DNA of 64,000 bases from Datnioides undecimradiatus (GCA_008933995.1 WARS01000043.1:6449477-6513476), one strand, 5' to 3'; counted from the stretch's first letter, positions 1-13,373 are shown. Numbers and translations: made by a program. The notes: generated by a model not told the origin, from the letters alone.

Positions 1-130
1 GGGTCAGCGGGCCACCGAGGACGCCGCCCTGCCCTCGCATCAAAACAGCGTCAGACAGCGCTGGGAGAGGAGGCGCGCCACTGTTACCTTAGTGCTTCAT
101 TTAACCACAGCAGAAATCTCTCTGGTTTAC

Positions 131-303
131 CACCTCCTCCATCACCTCCACCTCCTCCTCCACCACCTCCTCCATCACCTCCTCCTCCACCACCTCCTCC
201 TCCACCACCTCCTCCATCACCTCCACCTCCTCCTCCATCACCTCCTCCTCCACCACCTCCTCCATCACCTCCACCTCCTCCTCCATCACCTCCACCTCCA
301 CCT
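131..303 (+). repeat. (CCT/CCA)n trinucleotide-based minisatellite
   Basis: Alternating cctcct and ccacca/ccatca words for about 170 bases. Frame 1 reads as a poly-proline/serine stretch and stays open from base 1 to about 430, but no start or splice context supports a gene. Confidence 0.9.
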
Positions 304-2160
304 CAGTCACAGTTTCTAACACAAGCAGGACTCAGTCAGCTGTGTTTAGAAAGATTCCTGTGCAGCTCGTCTCTGCGTCTGCAGACAGATAACACGCCTT
401 TACCGTGTCGGACGACACATGTCGCAGTCTGAGCCGTCAGGCTGACTCCTGTGCAGGGCAGATGAGTCAACGATGTCATGTGACGTAGCTAAAACAGCGA
501 CAAAGTGCGTGAAATTAAACGACTGTGACGTTTGTCCTCCTGTGTCTCATTAGCAATGTATTAATTTGTATATTTGTCATAATTCGTTTTCTTTCTTGGT
601 GTGATTATGTAAAATATGACTCTCTGCTTTGAAACATGAAGTTCTCAGAGTTGAAGCTGTAAAAAGCCGCTGCACACAACCTGCAAACAGCATCGTAACA
701 GCTTCGGGAGCTGGTGGAGACCAAACCCAGAGCTAAAAGAGACTGATGGCTGTTAACTAACACGACTCTGTGTGAAGGATCATGTTGCTCTGCAAACGAG
801 CAAAGAGCGTGAAAACAAATGTACTTTATATTAACAGAAATTAGAAATATTAGAACTAAACACATGATCCTCTGCTCAAACAGTTTCATTGTGAAGTTAT
901 ATTTCAAACAGTGTCAGGATGAAATTCTATATTTTTCTTGGTGTTTCAGTCAAATTTTAAACTCAATAACAAGATAATTAGGATTATGATGTGAGGATAA
1001 TGGCTTTGGTGTTGTTTAGTGTTGGTAAAATGTTTGTTGCTAAAGTTCAGGTCAGACAGGCTCTGTGCTTCCTGTCACTGTGCACTCTGTTGGTTTCAAA
1101 GTGACTGCAGATCAGTAAGGGATCAGGTTTGTCTGTGACAGTGAGTGAACCGGGCTGATGTTCAGTGCTGAAGCTGTTTGCTCAGTTTGACTCTTAAACA
1201 CCTCGTTCAGCTCGTTAATGGCGGCCCATCTGAAGGCTCCAGTAATGAGCTCAGGCAGGAGCTCGGCTGCAGATGCTGAACAGACTGATGATGAAAAATC
1301 ATAAACTCTGATGAATCCGTCAGAGCTGCTGCTGCAGCTGCAGACTGATTTCCTGCTCCCAGAATCAGACTTTCTGGATGCTTCGGCTGCAAAAGTGATG
1401 AAACCAGGAAACATTTGCTGCTCTACCTGCTTTTAGAGATGTCCTGAACCAGACAAACACTTTTACACTTGAAGGCCTGTTCACTCATCACGGCTGTCAC
1501 ATAAATTATAACAGAAAAATCATATTCATTCGTACATTTGCAGAATTTCAAATTCAGACTCACTGTGTGGATGACACTAAATAAATTCAATTTGTGGAGG
1601 TTTTCTGATGCTGTTCTTTGAGATTAAATGAAAAATACATCTTTAGATTCTGTATTTAACCACATACGCAGAAAATCTGTTTCTTTGTTGTTTTCTGTCC
1701 AAATCCAATCAGGTTTCTTCTGTGAAACAAAATCTGATGTCATCTTGATCCGACCAATCACATGCTGCCATCCAGCCACCAATCAGAGTCCAGCTGTTAG
1801 CATCAGAGCTAAGCTTCACCAGTTAGCTAGCTAGCAGCAGCAGCATGCTATGTGGGTGTGTCTTCAGGTGTTGGTCTCCTCAAACCCTGTTGAGGTGGAG
1901 AACACCTGAACCTTGAGGCTCATCATCCAACTCTGAATCACTGGAGCTCTCCATGTTTGTTCTGACCCTGCCCACTTTTCAAACGGGCCAATCAGATTCC
2001 TCCAAACATTGCATCCCGCCTGCAGTTCCTGTTTCACTCCATATAGATAAATACTGTCAACATCATGTTGCAGGTTTCGTGACGTCAGTAACGTCTGTAA
2101 CTTCAGCAGAAAACAAACAAAATGCAGACGTTTCCTTCATGTTTGACGCTTCCCTCACAT
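304..2160. other. No gene seen
   Basis: AT-rich anonymous DNA. Two 100-codon minus frames (605-907 and 1112-1414) show no domain, splice or start context. Confidence 0.5.
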
Positions 2161-2164
2161 CCAC

Positions 2165-2350
2165 ATGTGATTTATTGGCTCCCGCAGAGGCCCTTCGAAG
2201 ATGTATTTCTGTCGCAGAGTGGAATCCTGGGAGGTTCTCCGCCCGCCAGCCCGGCGCCATCAGGAGCCTCGCCGCTGTAAGATGGCGACAGATTTGTGAT
2301 TAAACGGCCACTTTGTCATGCGAGAGGGACATAATGCATCAACACAGGTG
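2165..2350. promoter_or_regulatory. Enhancer-like island
   Basis: Non-repetitive, CpG-containing block with GATTTATTGG, GTGATTAAACGG and CATAATGCATCAA (homeodomain and Pou-like words). No supported exon. Confidence 0.3.
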
Positions 2351-2473
2351 AGCGTGGAAGCCTGTTGTGGAGTTTATCATCATGACTGCTTCAGAAATTG
2401 AAATGGGTTATTTATTGGGTGTCATTCACGTCAGGAACACACACACAGAGCTGCATTTCCCCGTCTGACTGTG

Positions 2474-2500
2474 GTTATTATTATTATTATTATTATTATT
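2474..2500 (+). repeat. (TTA)n microsatellite
   Basis: Uninterrupted TTA triplets, about nine copies. Confidence 0.95.
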
Positions 2501-2769
2501 TTCTTTTTTCTGACAGATTGCCCAAGCCACAAATCTTCAGCTGCAGCCCATTAGTAATCCTCCGCCGCCGTCGGCCTGGTGTTTATTATTTCCCAACAGC
2601 AGGACGGATAATTTATGAGGGGGAACCCGTCGTCTACCTGCAGGTTTCAAACAGGAAGCAGGTCAGAGACGATATTAAAGTCATCAAAACCAAATTCAGC
2701 AAAGTGACTCCAGCAGCAGCAGCAGCACAAAGCGAAGGGACCGTGTCGGAGATTCATGACGGAAATACA

Positions 2770-3125
2770 GATCCACCAGGACAAAGGGAGGAAGGAAAGG
2801 AAAGAAGGACAAAAGAGAAAGGGATCATGGAGGGAAAAGGTTAGAGAGGAGGAGATAAAGGAAGGAAAGAAGGAAAAATCTGTGGAAGGAAATGAGGAAA
2901 GAAGGAAGGAAGGAAGTTTAGTACAAGGGAAGGAAGAAGGTTGGAAAGTAGGAAAGGATGGAAGATAGATGAACAAAGGAAGGAAGAGAGAGTGCAGAGG
3001 TAAGAAGAGGAAGGAGGAAAGAAGGAGACAAGGATGAAGGGAAAGGAAGGGAAGTGTAAAGTGAAGGAAGGAGGATAAGGAATAAAGTCAGGACAGGAAG
3101 GAAGTTACGATGAAAGGATGAAAAT
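2770..3125 (+). repeat. (GGAA)n-rich polypurine tract
   Basis: About 350 bases of almost pure A/G on the plus strand with recurrent GGAAGGAA and GAAGG words. Frames read through it are composition artefacts. Confidence 0.9.
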
Positions 3126-4510
3126 GGACGGATGTGTTTAAAAAACAAAGATGTGAATGAAGAAAAGCTTTTTACACTTTGAGCTGAACAATCCAATGAA
3201 ACAGTGATTCAAAGTGCTGAAATCAGAAACAGACTTTTGGTGTTGATGGGCTTCCTTGTTGTCTTGTTGCTTATTATAATCAGATTTTAATGTGTTGAAG
3301 ACATGATTTAAAGATTTCTGGAGGATCGTTGTCTGTATCTGCGATGGCAGCCGGTGGAGATGTCACTCAGCGTGCAGGAAGTCTGCAGCACGAGGCCTCG
3401 CAGCTCGTCAGACGTCAGGATCAGACGTGTGATCCGTGCTACAGCCAAACTCTCTGACTCTTTGAGAGAGCGAGGAGTTCAGTTTCTTTTTGTTTTGCTC
3501 CTCAGGCTCGTGCAGAGGGTAGAGGGTCCCACCAAAACGCCTGTATGTAAAATGGCGCCGGTTTCTGTTTCCGAGTGAGTGCTCGTCCAGGTGACCCTCT
3601 CTCTGAGCAGTCGGAGGTTCGTAGTAGTCGGAATGTGGGGGCGTGCGAGGGTTACGCCTCCTGAATGGCGACGGGAAGTTGGACGGATGCAAATGAGCTC
3701 TCAGTTTAAATGGGGCTGTTTTTTTATTCATGAAGGATTGATCAAGTCGTGGTGTGGAGGAGATGGATGAAATATGCATGGAGCGGCCGCACTGTACCCG
3801 CCCGCCTGCCGGACCGATGATTAATGTCAGCTCAGTCGTGTGTGGGCTCGGCGTGCTGCGCCGCCCGGCGTCTCACGACCGAGCGAAATGGATCTGATGA
3901 CCGCACGGTGTCACTCTGCAGGCTGCTGACTGACTCGAACTGCTGAGCCTGTTCTGACAGAAACAGTTTTAACCTCCTCAGCCTTCATTTTAGCCTTAAA
4001 TTCCCCCTTAAAGGACCAACTTCTCACCATAAACCTCGTCAGTCATTAACAAACCTTTAACATTAGATAATGAACATTAAATATAACCAGCGCCCTGTTT
4101 TCACTTCTTCTTCTCCAAGAACAGAAGCTACAGGAGGCGTAACTCCACATTTTCTGTCCTGAAAGATGCTAAAATAATCCTCTGACCTGCTGAAATCTCA
4201 CATTTTTACTTAGCTCCAGCTGTTTTGTTTGCGTTTCAGGTGATGGATGCATATGACATGATGCGCTGTGTCTCAAACAGCAGGAGACATGTTGTTTTTA
4301 CAGTGCACACACACTTTTAATCACAATACACAGTATCTCTCTGAGACCTAACTCATACTTCAGAATTACTGTCAAGCAGTTTAGTTTGAGTAAAGTCTTA
4401 AAAAACTCACTTGTGTGCATGAAACATGTAGAAAACACTGCAGAACATATTACTGTATGTGCACATGTGAAGGCACAGCTGACACAAAATGGCGGCTGCA
4501 TATGGCACAG

Positions 4511-4512
<2 letters not shown>
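3126..4512. other. No gene seen
   Basis: Anonymous DNA with a CpG-rich patch at 3,340-3,900 that could be regulatory; a minus frame of 123 codons at 3408-3779 has no recognisable domain. Confidence 0.45.

Positions 4513-4546
<34 letters not shown>
4513..4546 (+). repeat. (CA)n microsatellite
   Basis: About 17 CA units. Confidence 0.97.
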
Positions 4547-4548
<2 letters not shown>

Positions 4549-5569
4549 TACTGACTGTAACTTAAAACACTAAGTTAGATCCCAGATCAACATTTTCACA
4601 GTTTAAATTAAGGAAAGTGTTTTTTTACCTTTTACGCTCTTTTTAAACAGACACTGAGTTTATTTTCTTTAAAATGAGCTGAGGTTCTTTTCCCACCTCT
4701 GCTCCTGTTTCCCCTCCGTCTCAAAGCTCTCTCAGCTGCAGCTCCTTCATCTTTTCGTTGTCAAACACGTTGTTGCCCGAGGCGTGAGCTGCCAAGTTGC
4801 GGCGATCACAGTGTTTTTATGACGTGTGGAGTTACAGATCGGCCAAAAGCAAGCAGAGACTTCACTTCACCTGCAGGAAGGTCTCATGTTTGCTTTGACC
4901 AACGTCCCGTATCGAGCGGCCGGACGGCTGCAGGTGAACATCATTAATGTCCAGGGAAAGCATTAACAGATTGATCGTTGCACGCGTCCTGACGTCAGCA
5001 GAATACAGTGTCAGCACGTCCGTCTTTCAGTGTGCAGCCTGAAGCCTGAGAGGAGGAGGGGGCATCGTAATGAGTCATTTAGCTCATTACTCTGAGCTAA
5101 AATTACATTTTCTTAAAACAAATCACATCATGATCTCTGTATTTTTCATGTAAAATCATTTTACAGTGCAAAAGTTTCCATTTTAAGGAGTAATTGAATT
5201 TATTACCCTAAAAACACTCATGCCCAATATTTTAATGTGAAAATGCAAAACTGGTTCTTTTTGAGTCATTTACTGAGCTCCCAGTGGGGGACAAAACAAA
5301 GTGAAATTGATTTAGTACAACTTTATGTTTCTGCAAGGTTTCTTCTGTTAAAAAGTAATTATTCAATACTACATATTATTATAAATTCAACCAGCTTTCC
5401 CAGCTTTGTGTCCTTTACAGGGGAACATTTCCAACAAACAGATGTCTCCTTTCTAAACATGGTTATATTCAAATAACAGTTTCAGACACTGTGAGGTTCA
5501 GTTATCCAATATTACACTAAATTTAACTGAAGAATATTAAACTATATGAAAGCTAATTAATATGATTAA
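4547..5569. other. No gene seen
   Basis: A mildly CpG-rich patch at 4,740-5,070, then AT-rich DNA. Nothing specific recognised. Confidence 0.45.
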
Positions 5570-5695
5570 TATGGAAACAAGTGATTTTTGCTACATTAAT
5601 CATCACATGACCCCTCAGATTAATCACATGACTCTTCAGAGAGGCCTGACCCCCAGGTTGGAAACCACTGGATTTAAGTTAGACCTGGCTCGACC
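5570..5695 (-). repeat. Dispersed fish repeat fragment (hAT-MITE-like)
   Basis: The minus strand reads CCAGTGGTTTCCAACCTGGG followed by GTCAGGCC and ATCACATGA words, a very common dispersed element start in fish. Only one end is present. Confidence 0.45.
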
Positions 5696-5789
5696 TCAAA
5701 CAAATACATGAATTCATTCAGTCATGAGTATTTTCAGATTGTGGTGATTCAAAACAGAAACTAATAAATATAAATTATTGTTTATCAAC

Positions 5790-6215
5790 AATTCACAGTG
5801 TTAGCCATGTTGTTTCTTGCTAGCATAATATTAACTAGTATAACATTAGCTATCAAGTTAGTTAATACGTTTGCTAGCATAAAGTTAGCTAACATAACAT
5901 TTGCTAGCATAAAGTAAGAATTACTTAACCCTTTAAAGGGCAAGTGACCATATTTGAGCACTTGCCCACATGTTAAAAACTACATTTTTTGTCAAAATGT
6001 TACAAAAGAAAAATGGTCATGTTATGTGCTCCAACACCACTCTGGGGTTGGGGGGGCTAATAACATTTGGTAGAATTAGCTAGCATAATGTTGGCTAATA
6101 TAACATTAGCTAGTTTATCGTTGGCTTAACATTAACTGGCATGCCGTTAGCTAGCATGACATTTGCTAGCGTAACATTAGCTAATATAGCATTAGCTAGT
6201 TAAAAATATAACATT
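5790..6215 (+). repeat. TAGC-rich AT minisatellite with an inserted MITE-like fragment
   Basis: Degenerate units of the type ACATTAGCTAGCATAA repeat from 5815 to 5930 and again from 6060 to 6210. Between them, 5931-6060 is different: it begins TTAACCCTTTAAAGGGC and holds a perfect 9-bp hairpin (GGGCAAGTG/CACTTGCCC, 5938-5967). The middle part looks like a TTAA-targeted MITE fragment familiar from fish genomes; class not proven. Confidence 0.6.
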
Positions 6216-7944
6216 AGCTTTCTGGCTATTGGCCGAGTCAGAGGTTCTCTAAGCTGATTGGACTAGAAATATCTGCTGTTGTCAACTCGTATGTAAGGTT
6301 CATTATGGGATGTCGGGGACTGTATTAGTGTTGCTATGGAAACATCAGCAAACCCATGAGAATATAAATGAACATTCTCTCTTTAATCGTGATCACGACA
6401 GAAGCAGGAAAACATCCCTCAAGATCAGAAATTAAAGGATTTTATGTTTCTGATCATTTCTTTTCTGCTTTAGTTTCTCTCTAGCATTTCTCAGCAGGAT
6501 ACAAAAACACTCTGGATGAGATCATACATCAACATGACCTTGATAAGTGGCTGAAAATAGAAATGATTAAGTTATAAACATCATTTCATTCAAGCATTAA
6601 CGGTCACATATTGGCTGAAACGCTTTACGCTTAGTTCAAACCTGACCTTTTTGCTTTTTTAAAGAATTCCAAGCAAAACTGTGAAATAAAGACCAAAAAT
6701 GAAAAGGTTAACTGCAGCCATGTAGTGTTTGTATGAAGCAGCCGTGTTGTGTGCTCCGGCTGCTCCTCTGGAGGCTCTTCTGCAGGAGTAACGTTGAACG
6801 ACTGGAGTCAGATATTTCAGCGGCGCGTCCTCCTGTTATCCACCCACTCATCCAGCTCGCAGGGTGACACTCTCATCGCCTCGCAGATGTCAGATGGATG
6901 TCTGCTGCTGGACTGAGAGTGTGTTTCTTTTCTTTCTCGCACAGCGATCAACATGCTGCACTTTGCCTCTCTATCAGCACCTTTCAGCCTTCACTTCAGA
7001 CCTCTCTGTGCATCTGAACCATCTGAACTCAACCACAGACAGAAAAGCATTGCAGCGCAGTGATTTCAGCCCAGAGTGAAGGTTTACTCATGAATGGGAA
7101 GGTGGTTTTAAGCTCAGAATGACATATTGTTCCTGGTAACAGCTATGATCCATGATATCCTGCAGGTTTATCAACCTGTGATGGTTGAACAGTTCAGAAA
7201 TAAGGCTGTCGTTCTCTGTTTGGATACCACGGTTTGAACATGAGAAGCTGTGATCTGTGAGGCTTTGTGAAATGCAGCTGCCCTCACACGTTAGCCACTC
7301 TCTCAGTTAGGCAGCAGATGCAGTGGGGAATAAATGCAGACGCTGGTAGTTGCAGCTAGCTAATATAGCTGGCTCAAACATATGAAGTGGTGTTTGAGTT
7401 CAGACATTACTTTCTTCCTCTTTTACTTCATGTCCCTGTCTTTATGTCTCTGTTTGTTCTTGAATTTCAGTTATAAAGTCATAAATTCCCCATTTAAGCT
7501 CAAACTTGTCTCTCAGGTTGAAATACAGAGGCGTCCCTGAATGAATTAATCTTTAAAGAGTTAATATATATTATTTTATTGCTAAAACGCCTCTTTTGTG
7601 CGTTGGGTTGTGGTTTTGGACGTGCACGTCCTAATAATGAGCACATGTGGCAGAGAGGATGTGCTGGATGTGCACCGATTGTGATTTCAGTGCTGTGTGT
7701 CCTGATGGAGAAGCAGAGCTCCACCTGTCCTCAGAGCGGTGCAGCAGAGCTCTCCACTGACAGTCTGACCCTGGGAGATGAATTCACGCTGCACAACCCC
7801 GCGAATGCACCAGAGATCAGGCATGTTCTTCTTCTGTCTTGCAGACTTTTGGTCCTCCAGCTGTGAAGATTCCTGTTTGGTTCCTTTGGTTGAGGAAAAT
7901 GTTCAGGTGGTGGTCAGATGTAATGAACCTCTTACTGCAGTCAG

Positions 7945-7945
<1 letters not shown>

Positions 7946-7984
<39 letters not shown>
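7946..7984 (+). repeat. (CA)n microsatellite
   Basis: About 19 CA units. Confidence 0.97.
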
Positions 7985-7986
<2 letters not shown>

Positions 7987-8585
7987 CCACAGGAAGTGTG
8001 TGCAGCAGCAGCTACAGTGAGCTGCTCGTCTGGAGTACATGTCGGTGTATCAGAACCCTCGGCCTTGTTATCGGTTCACTTTGAAAACCCTGCAGCTTGT
8101 TTCTCAGTCAAAGGCCAAATCCCTCCTCTCTGTTCAGATCTGACCTTCTGCAGGAATCAAAGGATTATGGGAAATGATCTGTGTTTCCTGTGCACTAAAC
8201 ATACGTCTGTGTCTGATAGGATCCAATGCCATCACTCATGTCAATCTGCAGGTAAAATAAAGCAGAGATAAGCCGGGTGTGATAAGCTGCAGCTCCTTGA
8301 AGTGTTCGATTCATTTCAGCGCTGGCTGTGTTTGATCCTATCACTGCAGGCCTGTATGCTAAACTGCAGCATTTCCATGCAGCCTGCGCTGTGTTTTAGC
8401 AATATATTCAGGACAGCGAGCGGCCTCGCTTAGCTCGATCACATCACGTTAGTGATCTCACAGGAGGACGAGGGGAAAGCCAATGAGCCGGCCCCACCAA
8501 CCCCGAAAATAACAACAACAGCAGCAGCAGCAGCGCCGCAGTGAGACACAGTCTGCCTCCAGATCATCTGTCACTGCTCAGTGCC

Positions 8586-8620
8586 GCAGACAGACAGGCA
8601 GACAGACAGGCAGACAGACG
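8586..8620 (+). repeat. (CAGA)n/(CAGG) tetranucleotide repeat
   Basis: CAGACAGACAGG words repeated in tandem. A similar short run lies in tmed9 intron 3 at 49266-49291. Confidence 0.9.
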
Positions 8621-10179
8621 GTTTATATTACACCTTATGAACTTAACATGTTCCAGTTTCTACCAACACCTCCTTTGTTTCAGGAACCTGAGGGGCGGAG
8701 CTCAGACCTCGTCAGAGATGCAGCACACCTGAGCAGGCTGCACTCAGGAGGCTTCAAGTCAGACCTGCAGGTTACTCATCTGTTTGCATGCACGCTGCTC
8801 TGCTGACACATGCTCCACACTGCATTTTGCTCTGGATGGAAACAGCTAGTTTCCTATCGCAGCAGTCTGGTGGCAGACACTAGCTTGGTGTCGCTTGGCA
8901 GTGAGATGAGTTCGTTGGGTCTGTAAAGCCCTGCAGACTCCTCCTCCTGCAGCCTTTGAAATGATGAACTTTTAACGCTAAGTTAGCTAGTTAGCCGCAC
9001 CTGCGCTTCCTGTCTAAAGCTAAATGCTAACGCATGTAAAAGGTGCATGTTAGCAGGTTTAAGGCTGATTTTGGTGCCAATGCTCAGCCTCATCTGTGTT
9101 CGTCGTCAGTCAGAAACCAGATGAGTGATCTGTCATCCTCAGCTCGTTCGTACCCACTTCGTGCCTCATGAATCCTTCACTTTACCATCTTCCTCTCTCT
9201 GAGGAAGTCAGATATGAACTGTGGTGTAATCTCATCAGTTTGGGTGTTGATGTGCAGGTGTCCCTCTGTTCTCACGCAGTTGTTTATGTTCCAGCTTCAT
9301 TTCGTGGATTCATGCATCTCATTCCTGTGGCGGCAGGACGCTCATCACCAACAGACTCAATAAATGAATTTTCAGTTTTCTCCTTCATCCAGTTTTGCTT
9401 TTCATGAACAAGCGTCTGATGCAACAGCTTCTCAATATATTTAAAATAAAGAGGGGAAACGTGCGGAGAGCAGTTTTATTTCCTGACGTAAAAAAAGAAA
9501 ATGTGTGAAACCGGGAAACGATCACGAGATGCAAATTCTGCTCTTTGAAATATGAATTGTTTTAATATTTCCCAGAATTGAGACAAATCACTTGATGATG
9601 ATCTCAAACCCTCTGAAGATGTGACTTATTTATTTATAACATGTAAAATATTTATTGTTGTGTTTTTACATTAACTCAATTGTTTCTAACAAACTCAGAC
9701 TCTGAATCCAGATCAGGCTCTGTGATCTGTGGCAGGACATGGCATTAACATAGCCTGACATGAAGGAAATGGTTAAGACCAGTTTTCATAACTTATCATG
9801 AATATTTGTTTACTTTGAGGCTGAAGTTACTCCAATAAAATCACATTTAGAAACGAGTTAACCTGATAAAATCAAAAACATACTTTTTAAAGTGTGAAAT
9901 CACTTAAGGTTAACATTTTGCAGTGTAGTTCAGGTGCTGAACACAGGTAACACCTGCAGGAAACAGGTTCTGTTTTGTTTTTGCGGTGCAGTGTTTTACA
10001 GTGCAACAGGTGCAGCGCAGCAGCTAAACTGACTTGTTGAAATGAATCTTTTATAGTGCAAAGATGAAGTGATAGAGATGGATATTAGTTTCCTCGGTGC
10101 ACACAGCGTTTAAATGTGAGGACATAAATAAAGAAGCAGCTTCTTCTGCAGCAGAACTCATGATGTAACGGCGTGAAAG

Positions 10180-10470
10180 CGTTCAGCTGAGCTGGGAGCC
10201 CGCTCTCTGATTTGCATGTGAGATAATCTGCGAGTTCCCTCTCTCGCTGTTCAAGGCGAGATCAAAGGACACGTCACCACCGTATCAGCTGATCGGAGTC
10301 GACCTCGAGGCGTCTCTCCGCTGCGACCGTTTCATGTTCACCAGTTCATCAAAGCATCTGGGAAATCACAGCTGAGCTAATTACAACCCCTCCAACACAC
10401 ATCGCTGCAATTAACCTTATTGAATTTTTCCTGCGGTTGGGTGTTTGACAGGAGTAACGGAGGCTGTCGT
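10180..10470. promoter_or_regulatory. Enhancer-like island with octamer
   Basis: ATTTGCAT octamer at 10210-10217, GAGATAATCTGC, GAGCTAATTACAACCCC and GCAATTAACCTTATTGAAT sit in non-repetitive DNA. No supported exon. Confidence 0.35.
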
Positions 10471-12119
10471 GCTTCCTGGATCACATTCGTGTGCGTTGTT
10501 TGTCTTTGTTTCTGTTGCCTCGGGCTCCGAACGCACGCAGGAAAACATGCGTCAGCCGCTCTCATCTGGAGACTTCAAGATGTTTCTCCAAAACCAGGAT
10601 AAAAACAGCCGGTTATCACATTTCCCACTCGTCTGAGGAGTTTGAACAGCTGAGGCACGGCAGGGTGACGCACATCACTTCATTAACGTATGAACACAGC
10701 AAACACACGGGTGCATCTGCATTAAAATAAAGTCAGTCTTAAATAAATAAACTCGTCTTTTCCTGCTTTTCCTTCTCATTTTGTGCAGGAGGAGCCGTGC
10801 ACAGCCACGGCGGCCATGTTTAAACTCAGGATCACTGTCGTCAGTCGTCAATCAAACCTGACTTCATTCATAAAACTCATTCAATAACAGCAGCAGTTGA
10901 CCAACATGCACCAGGTGACCTACACCTGTCAGCACACTGGCTGATGTCGTGTGGTCTGTAACCTTTATCTTCTCTCTGTACGCTGTGTTTTGCACTCAGT
11001 CAATCAAACAACCTGGGCTCTGATTGGGCCTTTTATTCAGATGACTGACGGGATTGACAGCGAACACGTGGCGCAGCGTCAGCCTGGACTCCGCCGGCCT
11101 CCATCTGAACAGCAGCCACTCTGAAGCAAAGGGCTCCAACAAAAAGAGGGAAAAGAGGCCGATTCAGAGGTTTCCACTCGGTGACAGAGGCAGCGGACCT
11201 TGACTGTGCTGTGATCAGTGTGCTTCTCCTGGTCTTTGCACACTCAGATGAATAGAGTAAAAACTGCTCAGTGCAGCGGCGCCGGCAGAACGGCTCACTT
11301 CAGTTCAATTCAAACCTTCAGTTATGGTTCCCGCTGCTCCTGGAAAAAGGATTAAATAATCGTTTTCTGTCTCAATCTCCACCAATCGCTCTGGTTGGTG
11401 CGTGGATGTCTGAAAAGATCTCAACAGGAGGCATTAAACCTCATCTGCAGTCCGGGCCTGCTGCTTGTTCACTGTTTAAGTTTGTGTGACTTACATTTAT
11501 TCCATGACGACCATTTCAAACAGACGCTTTGTCCTCTAAAGTGCAGTTTTATCACAGCCTGAGTGTCGTTTTCACAGTTTTCTATCAGTGACTGAAACCG
11601 CTGAGGTGGTGATAACAACTGAGATCTGAGTGAGGAACCACGAGGAGGGAAAACTAATCACACAACATGATTTAACACCTGGATGCATCAGGTTTGGCTT
11701 CGGGTCTGTGCAGGAGTGTACGGTGGCTGTCAGGGCCCAAAACATTTCAATGAGGTGAAACTGCTGCAACCTCAGAAACAATGACAATGCAGCAACAAGT
11801 ATGAAAAACAAATGCAACAGAAAACAAAACTAAATGAATGCATTAACAGCAAACACACTGCAAATACAGACGCATGTGCAAAGTGAAAAACACCAGAACA
11901 AACCCAACAGATAAATGTTGCGCGTCGTTTCAGTCTTTGCTGACTCGGCCTCGTTTCACCCGTCTGTTCTGTGCATTCTGGAGCTGGTTCTAAAGGTGCT
12001 AACTGACTCGAATGATGCAACGCAGTGAGTGAAGCTCCTCCTCAGAACAGTAAAGTGTCTCTGAAATGATCTCTGGTCCTTCAAACAGTTGAGGTCCGTT
12101 CCCTGTTTCCTGCCCACCT
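10471..12119. other. No gene seen
   Basis: Anonymous DNA; overlapping short frames around 10,420-10,730 are mutual shadows of a CpG-containing stretch. Confidence 0.45.
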
Positions 12120-12680
12120 GAGTCTGCAGCGCTGCATTCAGCGTTAAGCGCAGATCACGGACAGTGGGATGTTTGAGTCGTCACAGGCCGAAGTGACAGC
12201 GCCGGTGTTTAATTCTCTGCTCTGTCTCCTCCTGCGCCGTCCTCCCAGCTGCTGCTCAGGGCGCACGGAGAGGAAACGGCGAGCCGAGACCCAGATTTAA
12301 TTAGTTCCTCTCACTCTTCTTCTGCAAACCCGCCGTCGCCACTGTAAGGTTTCCCCGAGCAGGAAGGTTGTTGTTGTCAGGCAGCCCGTTCAGCCACTGA
12401 GGCCACTGATTCACCGCGCCGTGATCACACACTCTCCCCATTAATTAAAGTTTCATATGAAGTGTCTGCGGGGAATATCGCTGCTTCGCAGCCAAACTCC
12501 CATCCAGATGGCTGCTGATATGAAGCCTCGGAGGACGGCTCTTTTGTTTCTCGCCGCCACAGAGACAAATTTTTAATTTCTCAACAGTTAAATGAACTTC
12601 CTCTTAATTGTTGGATATCAAACAGAGCAACTTCTGATCACGGAGGAAACTTTGGAGAGCTCGTTGACTGTTGGAGTGAC
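12120..12680. promoter_or_regulatory. Enhancer-like island
   Basis: Contains GATTTAATTAGTTCC, CCCATTAATTAAAGTTTC and the E-box word CATCCAGATGGC, in CpG-rich single-copy-looking DNA. No reading frame is maintained. Confidence 0.35.
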
Positions 12681-13373
12681 GTCAGAGGACTGAGATGAAG
12701 GTGCAGCAGATCCCAGGGGACGGTCGGTGGATAATCAGGCTGATCTGATCTTTGATTTCACTTCTAGCTTGTTAGCTTAGCTCTTTTAATTTAACATTTA
12801 AAGTTGTGAAATATAAATTAGTCAAGTTGTTTTATCTCAGGTTTGGATGGTATTTCTGTTTTCACCTGAATGTTGTGTTCAAAGCCCCATCATGCTGCAG
12901 GTTAAATGTAAATAGGCAAATGTTAACTTTCAACATGTGATTCCCACAACACAGGCCACAAATCAGTGTATTCATATTGAATGAAAGCATAATTTTGCTG
13001 CATGCAAAGATTCACAAAAGGTTAAAGCGCACAAATAGAAAACAGTCAGAGGAGCGGCTTGTGACGCAGCCTTTAACCTGGCTCTGTACACCCCAAACAA
13101 TAACAGAAAAACAGCTAAAAACCAATAAAGTTAAATGTTAAAGTTACAACAAAATGCCTCAAAAAGCTTTAAAGAGGCTGTTAAATAGAAACAAAGCATG
13201 CAAATAACACAGAGGGTAAAATAAGCAGAAAATGATGTTTATTGTTTAGAACTGTTGACTGAAACTGAGGCCGGCGAACAGCGATGGTACAGAGTCCAGA
13301 GTGTGAAAACATTGATTCACAGCAACGTTTATACAGATGAACATCTTTATGTTTATACTCTGTCTCTTTTGCA

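Larger units (their letters stand above)
6216..10179. other. No gene seen
   Basis: Anonymous DNA with microsatellites (7946, 8586). An octamer ATGCAAAT at 9529-9536 is the only notable site. No exon with splice support found. Confidence 0.45.

Noticed and set aside
2398-2844. 148-codon plus-strand open frame including a poly-Tyr run
   Set aside because: The poly-Tyr comes from a TTA microsatellite and the end from a purine tract; the middle has no domain match.
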